Shown: in pieces, positions 61,760 through 64,000 of the stretch
How the letters are laid out: the number at the start of each line of letters is the position of its first letter
Numbering within the stretch: the stretch's first letter is position 1
Source of the DNA: CAWDVB01 sp963824105
GTDB lineage: Bacteria; Actinomycetota; Actinomycetes; Propionibacteriales; Nocardioidaceae
Assembly (NCBI GenBank): GCA_963824105.1
Contig: CAWGNN010000005.1
Coordinates: 93,447 to 157,446, forward strand
Length of the DNA stretch: 64,000 nucleotides
Direction of reading: 5' to 3'
Notes under the pieces: generated by a model
The model's database searches: none
What the model was told of the DNA's origin: nothing
Seen by the model: only the letters and a program-made list of their open reading frames with translations
Program-made: the position numbers and the translations under genes

Positions 61760-63178
61760 CTAGCCGGGGACCGCTGCGCCGAGCAGTCCGCTGATCACCT
61801 CGGCGGCTGCGGGACGCTGCAACAGATATCCCTGCGCGAACCCGCAGCCCAGGGCCCGGAGCTTGTCGTGCTGCGCTTGGGTCTCGATTCCCTCCGCGAC
61901 CACACCAAGTCCCAGTGAGTCGCCCAAGGCGACGATAGAGGTGATGATGGCGACACTGATCCGGTCGGGGAGACCCGCGACGAATGACCGGTCGATCTTG
62001 ATCTCGTCGAAAGCGAAGCGACGCAGATAATCCAACGACGCGTAGCCCGTGCCGAAGTCGTCCACAGCCAACGCCACCTGAAGGTTCCGCAGCCCCTCCA
62101 GGTCGGAGGAGACGTCCTCAAACCGGCGAGCTAGCTGACGTTCGGTCACCTCGACACCCAGACTCCCCGGCACCAGCCGGTGGGCGTCGAGCAGCCGCTC
62201 AAGGACCCCGACCAGATGGCGTCGTCCAAGCTGGTCACAGGAAATATTCACCCACATCCGCGGAGCTCTTTCGCCGACGTCTCGCTGCCACTGCGCGGCC
62301 TGCGCCGCGGCGGTCTCCATGACCCAGTCGCCGATCGGCACGATGAGCTGGGGGCCCTCGGCCACGTCGAGGAACTCCGCCGGGGGGAGCAGCCCGCGCG
62401 TCGGGTGCTCCCAGCGGAGCAGCGCCTCTACCGCGACTACCCGGCCGCTGCTCATGCTGTACAGAGGCTGGTAATGCAGCCGCAACTCATCCTCCTCAAG
62501 CGCACGGCGCAACTCAAGGACCAACGGAGCATTGAAGAGCAGGCTGGCACGCCGCATCGCGAGATCGGCAACCCGTCCGGTGGACTCGACGGCGACTTGC
62601 GCGGCGGCCCTCACCTCCAGGCTCGAATCGGCTACCACCTCCGCGACCTCGCCCGCACGCTTCGCGGCCTCCTTCACGATCAAGTCCGCCGCCAGAGCGG
62701 CAAGCGCGGCGCCCTCGGCAGCAAGCTCCACGGCGTCGCCGACCTTGGTCGCCGCATCATCGGCCAATCGCGCTTGCGCGACCGCTTCCGCGGCGACCGC
62801 GGACGCCACCGCCACTGCCACCCGACGCGCCCACTCGCGGCCCACGTCCTCGGTCAACTCGGCCAGCATGTTCTGCACTGCGTTCAAGGCAGCAGCCTCG
62901 ACCCGAGCGCCGTGTTCCCAAGTCTGAGCTCGGACCGCCAGCGCCGCCTCGGCAGCAACCTCCGCGGCAGCCGACGCCGCAGCTGCAACCGTGGACGCCG
63001 TCGCGGACCGCGTCCTTGCGGCCACGCCTTCGAGCCCAGACGCGGCTTCCTGTGCCGCCACGGCCAACTCAGCGGCCGACTGCTCCACCGCCACCGCGTC
63101 CCGCTCGGCTGTGGCGGCCGCGTCCGCGGTCACCACCACGGAATGACGCTCATCGTGCGAGTCGACGCTGCTTGACAT
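61760..63178 (-). CDS. EAL-domain c-di-GMP phosphodiesterase with Ala-rich helical N-terminus
   Basis: 472 aa. Residues 1-215 are strongly Ala/Val/Glu helical (long amphipathic or coiled coil, no membrane helix). From residue 220 there is a full EAL domain: VAVEALLRWEHP (EAL), WVNISCDQL, GVEVTERQL, AVDDFGTGYASLDYL, EIKIDRSFV, VVAEGIETQ and GYLLQRP, so all usual metal and catalytic residues are there. ATG 63178 has AGGAAG upstream. It hydrolyses c-di-GMP to pGpG. Confidence 0.9.
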   Translation of the reverse strand: MSSSVDSHDERHSVVVTADAAATAERDAVAVEQSAAELAVAAQEAASGLEGVAARTRSATASTVAAAASAAAEVAAEAALAVRAQTWEHGARVEAAALNAVQNMLAELTEDVGREWARRVAVAVASAVAAEAVAQARLADDAATKVGDAVELAAEGAALAALAADLIVKEAAKRAGEVAEVVADSSLEVRAAAQVAVESTGRVADLAMRRASLLFNAPLVLELRRALEEDELRLHYQPLYSMSSGRVVAVEALLRWEHPTRGLLPPAEFLDVAEGPQLIVPIGDWVMETAAAQAAQWQRDVGERAPRMWVNISCDQLGRRHLVGVLERLLDAHRLVPGSLGVEVTERQLARRFEDVSSDLEGLRNLQVALAVDDFGTGYASLDYLRRFAFDEIKIDRSFVAGLPDRISVAIITSIVALGDSLGLGVVAEGIETQAQHDKLRALGCGFAQGYLLQRPAAAEVISGLLGAAVPG

Positions 63179-63337
63179 GTCTTCCTGCCCGGGTCCGGCC
63201 CCCAGGGGCGCAAGTCCCCTACTCACACTAGACCTTCTGGGCGGACCTTCGACGTCCAAACGGATGCGCCTCTCGTCCAGAGGCGGGACCGGCTATCAGA
63301 TCGCAGGCGGTACGTCGCCAACCCGCATCTCACTCTC
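63179..63337. other. Spacer upstream of the EAL gene
   Basis: About 160 bp with no supported gene. It holds the EAL gene promoter and ribosome site. The last 19 nt of the window (63982-64000) also show nothing. Confidence 0.4.
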
Positions 63338-63981
63338 CTACCGAGCCGGTGTCGGGGGCTGCGGCGCCACTGGGCTGGGGAGCCGCCGGATCTGGCGGAC
63401 GGGGGTGGCGAGCAGGGGCGCGGCGGTGGTGGGGTCGACGTCGGTGCAGAGGAGCATGCGTTCCCCCCGCCCGGCACCGGCGAGGCGCCACAGGGGCTGG
63501 GGGGCTGCCCGTCCCGGTCGAGGATGTTGACCGGGTGGATACCCCCGGTGTGGGGGTCGATGCCTTGGTCGCCGGCGGTCCCGGGGTCGGCAGTGGTGGT
63601 CGGGCCATGCCCCCCGGCGTGGGCCGAGGTCCTGAGGTGGGACATGGGGGAAGTAGCTCCCACCTGCGACGTCACCGCGTTCCGCGCCCGCGGGTTGGCC
63701 TCACTTGGGATAGGTCGCCGCCGACCTGGAACGCCAAGGTCATCTCTCTGGAACGCACCCGAGTCGACGATCGGCCAGAGGCTCCCAGGCCTCGGACCCA
63801 CCTCGGAGGCCAACCTCCGACCGCGGCCCGCCGCGAGCCTGCTGCTGGTGCAGAGGGCTTCGATCTGCACAGCGAACTCCGATCGCGAAGATCCAGAGGC
63901 GAGACCTGCTAGGAGTTGGCGCCTGCCGACGAAAGCCCCGTAGGCGACCGCGAGGGTGGGGCACTCAACTAGCCCATTCAT
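63338..63981 (-). pseudogene. Unrecognised ORF with a frameshift at a G6/C6 run
   Basis: On the minus strand a frame ends with GGIHPVNILDRDGQ, then at a C6 run (63499-63504 on the plus strand as G6) a second frame continues as PQPLWRLAGAGRGERM, LLCTDVDPTTAAP and LLATPVRQIRRLP to a stop at 63338. One more or fewer C would join them. I cannot name a family, and the upstream part looks poor in conserved structure. It may be a degraded gene or a sequence error. Confidence 0.4.
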
Positions 63982-64000
63982 GGATTCACCGTGCGTTGGC

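Overview
The window is high-GC DNA with tightly packed, often overlapping genes, many GTG starts, actinobacterial-type QcrCAB and CtaE, Flp/Tad pilus genes, DivIVA-like coiled coils and an actinobacterial DEDDh/GIY-YIG nuclease. This points to an aerobic actinobacterium, most likely Nocardioidaceae or a close relative (inference from gene content and order; no rRNA or tRNA gene is present). No insertion sequence, prophage, CRISPR array, tRNA or rRNA was found.

Layout. 0-5 kb: housekeeping genes (PlsC acyltransferase, Est30-like esterase, TIGR00300 protein, ROK kinase). 5-23.5 kb: a Tad pilus locus (TadE, TadG, CpaB, CpaE, CpaF, an unusual VWA-TadB fusion, TadC, a NarL-type two-component pair, an Flp pilin, and a second Flp pilin split by a frameshift). 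It is interrupted by a minus-strand block (ROK glucokinase, small protein, ArsA-type ATPase, SRPBCC protein) and followed by an M48 protease, an HExxH lipoprotein and an NlpC/P60 hydrolase. 23.6-27.4 kb: small Cys-rich proteins, a polytopic membrane protein and a protein O-mannosyltransferase gene broken by many indels. 27.5-36 kb: DEDDh/GIY-YIG nuclease, Lrp-type RAM protein, trpD, pseudo-receiver, then ctaE-qcrCAB (cytochrome oxidase subunit III and the bc1 complex). 36-39 kb: TauE/SafE exporter divergent from a GntR regulator across a clear inverted repeat, plus two small membrane proteins. 39-41.7 kb: two overlapping coiled-coil genes of DivIVA type.

42-53.4 kb is the most distinctive region. 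A convergently placed sulfide:quinone oxidoreductase faces a six-gene minus-strand operon (dsrE2, tusA, a fused FeS/NrfD subunit, a large Mo-bis-MGD oxidoreductase of SoeA type, an Mrp-type P-loop protein, and a SulP-STAS permease). Divergent from the operon are a rhodanese-metallo-beta-lactamase fusion and an ArsR regulator. Together they can be read as sulfide to persulfide to sulfite to sulfate with export of sulfate: SQR makes sulfane sulfur, TusA/DsrE2 carry it, the rhodanese-dioxygenase makes sulfite, the Mo enzyme oxidises sulfite into the quinone pool, and the bc1/oxidase genes at 31-36 kb accept the electrons. The reaction assignments are inference from family membership and context.

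53.8-57.9 kb: aldo/keto reductase and a cytosine permease / yeast-type cytosine deaminase / 2-oxoglutarate oxygenase cassette. 58-64 kb: small protein, class-C serine hydrolase, PadR-HAAS pair, a degenerate GGDEF gene next to an intact EAL gene, and a frameshifted, unrecognised ORF at the end. An imperfect 63-bp repeat occurs twice in this last part.
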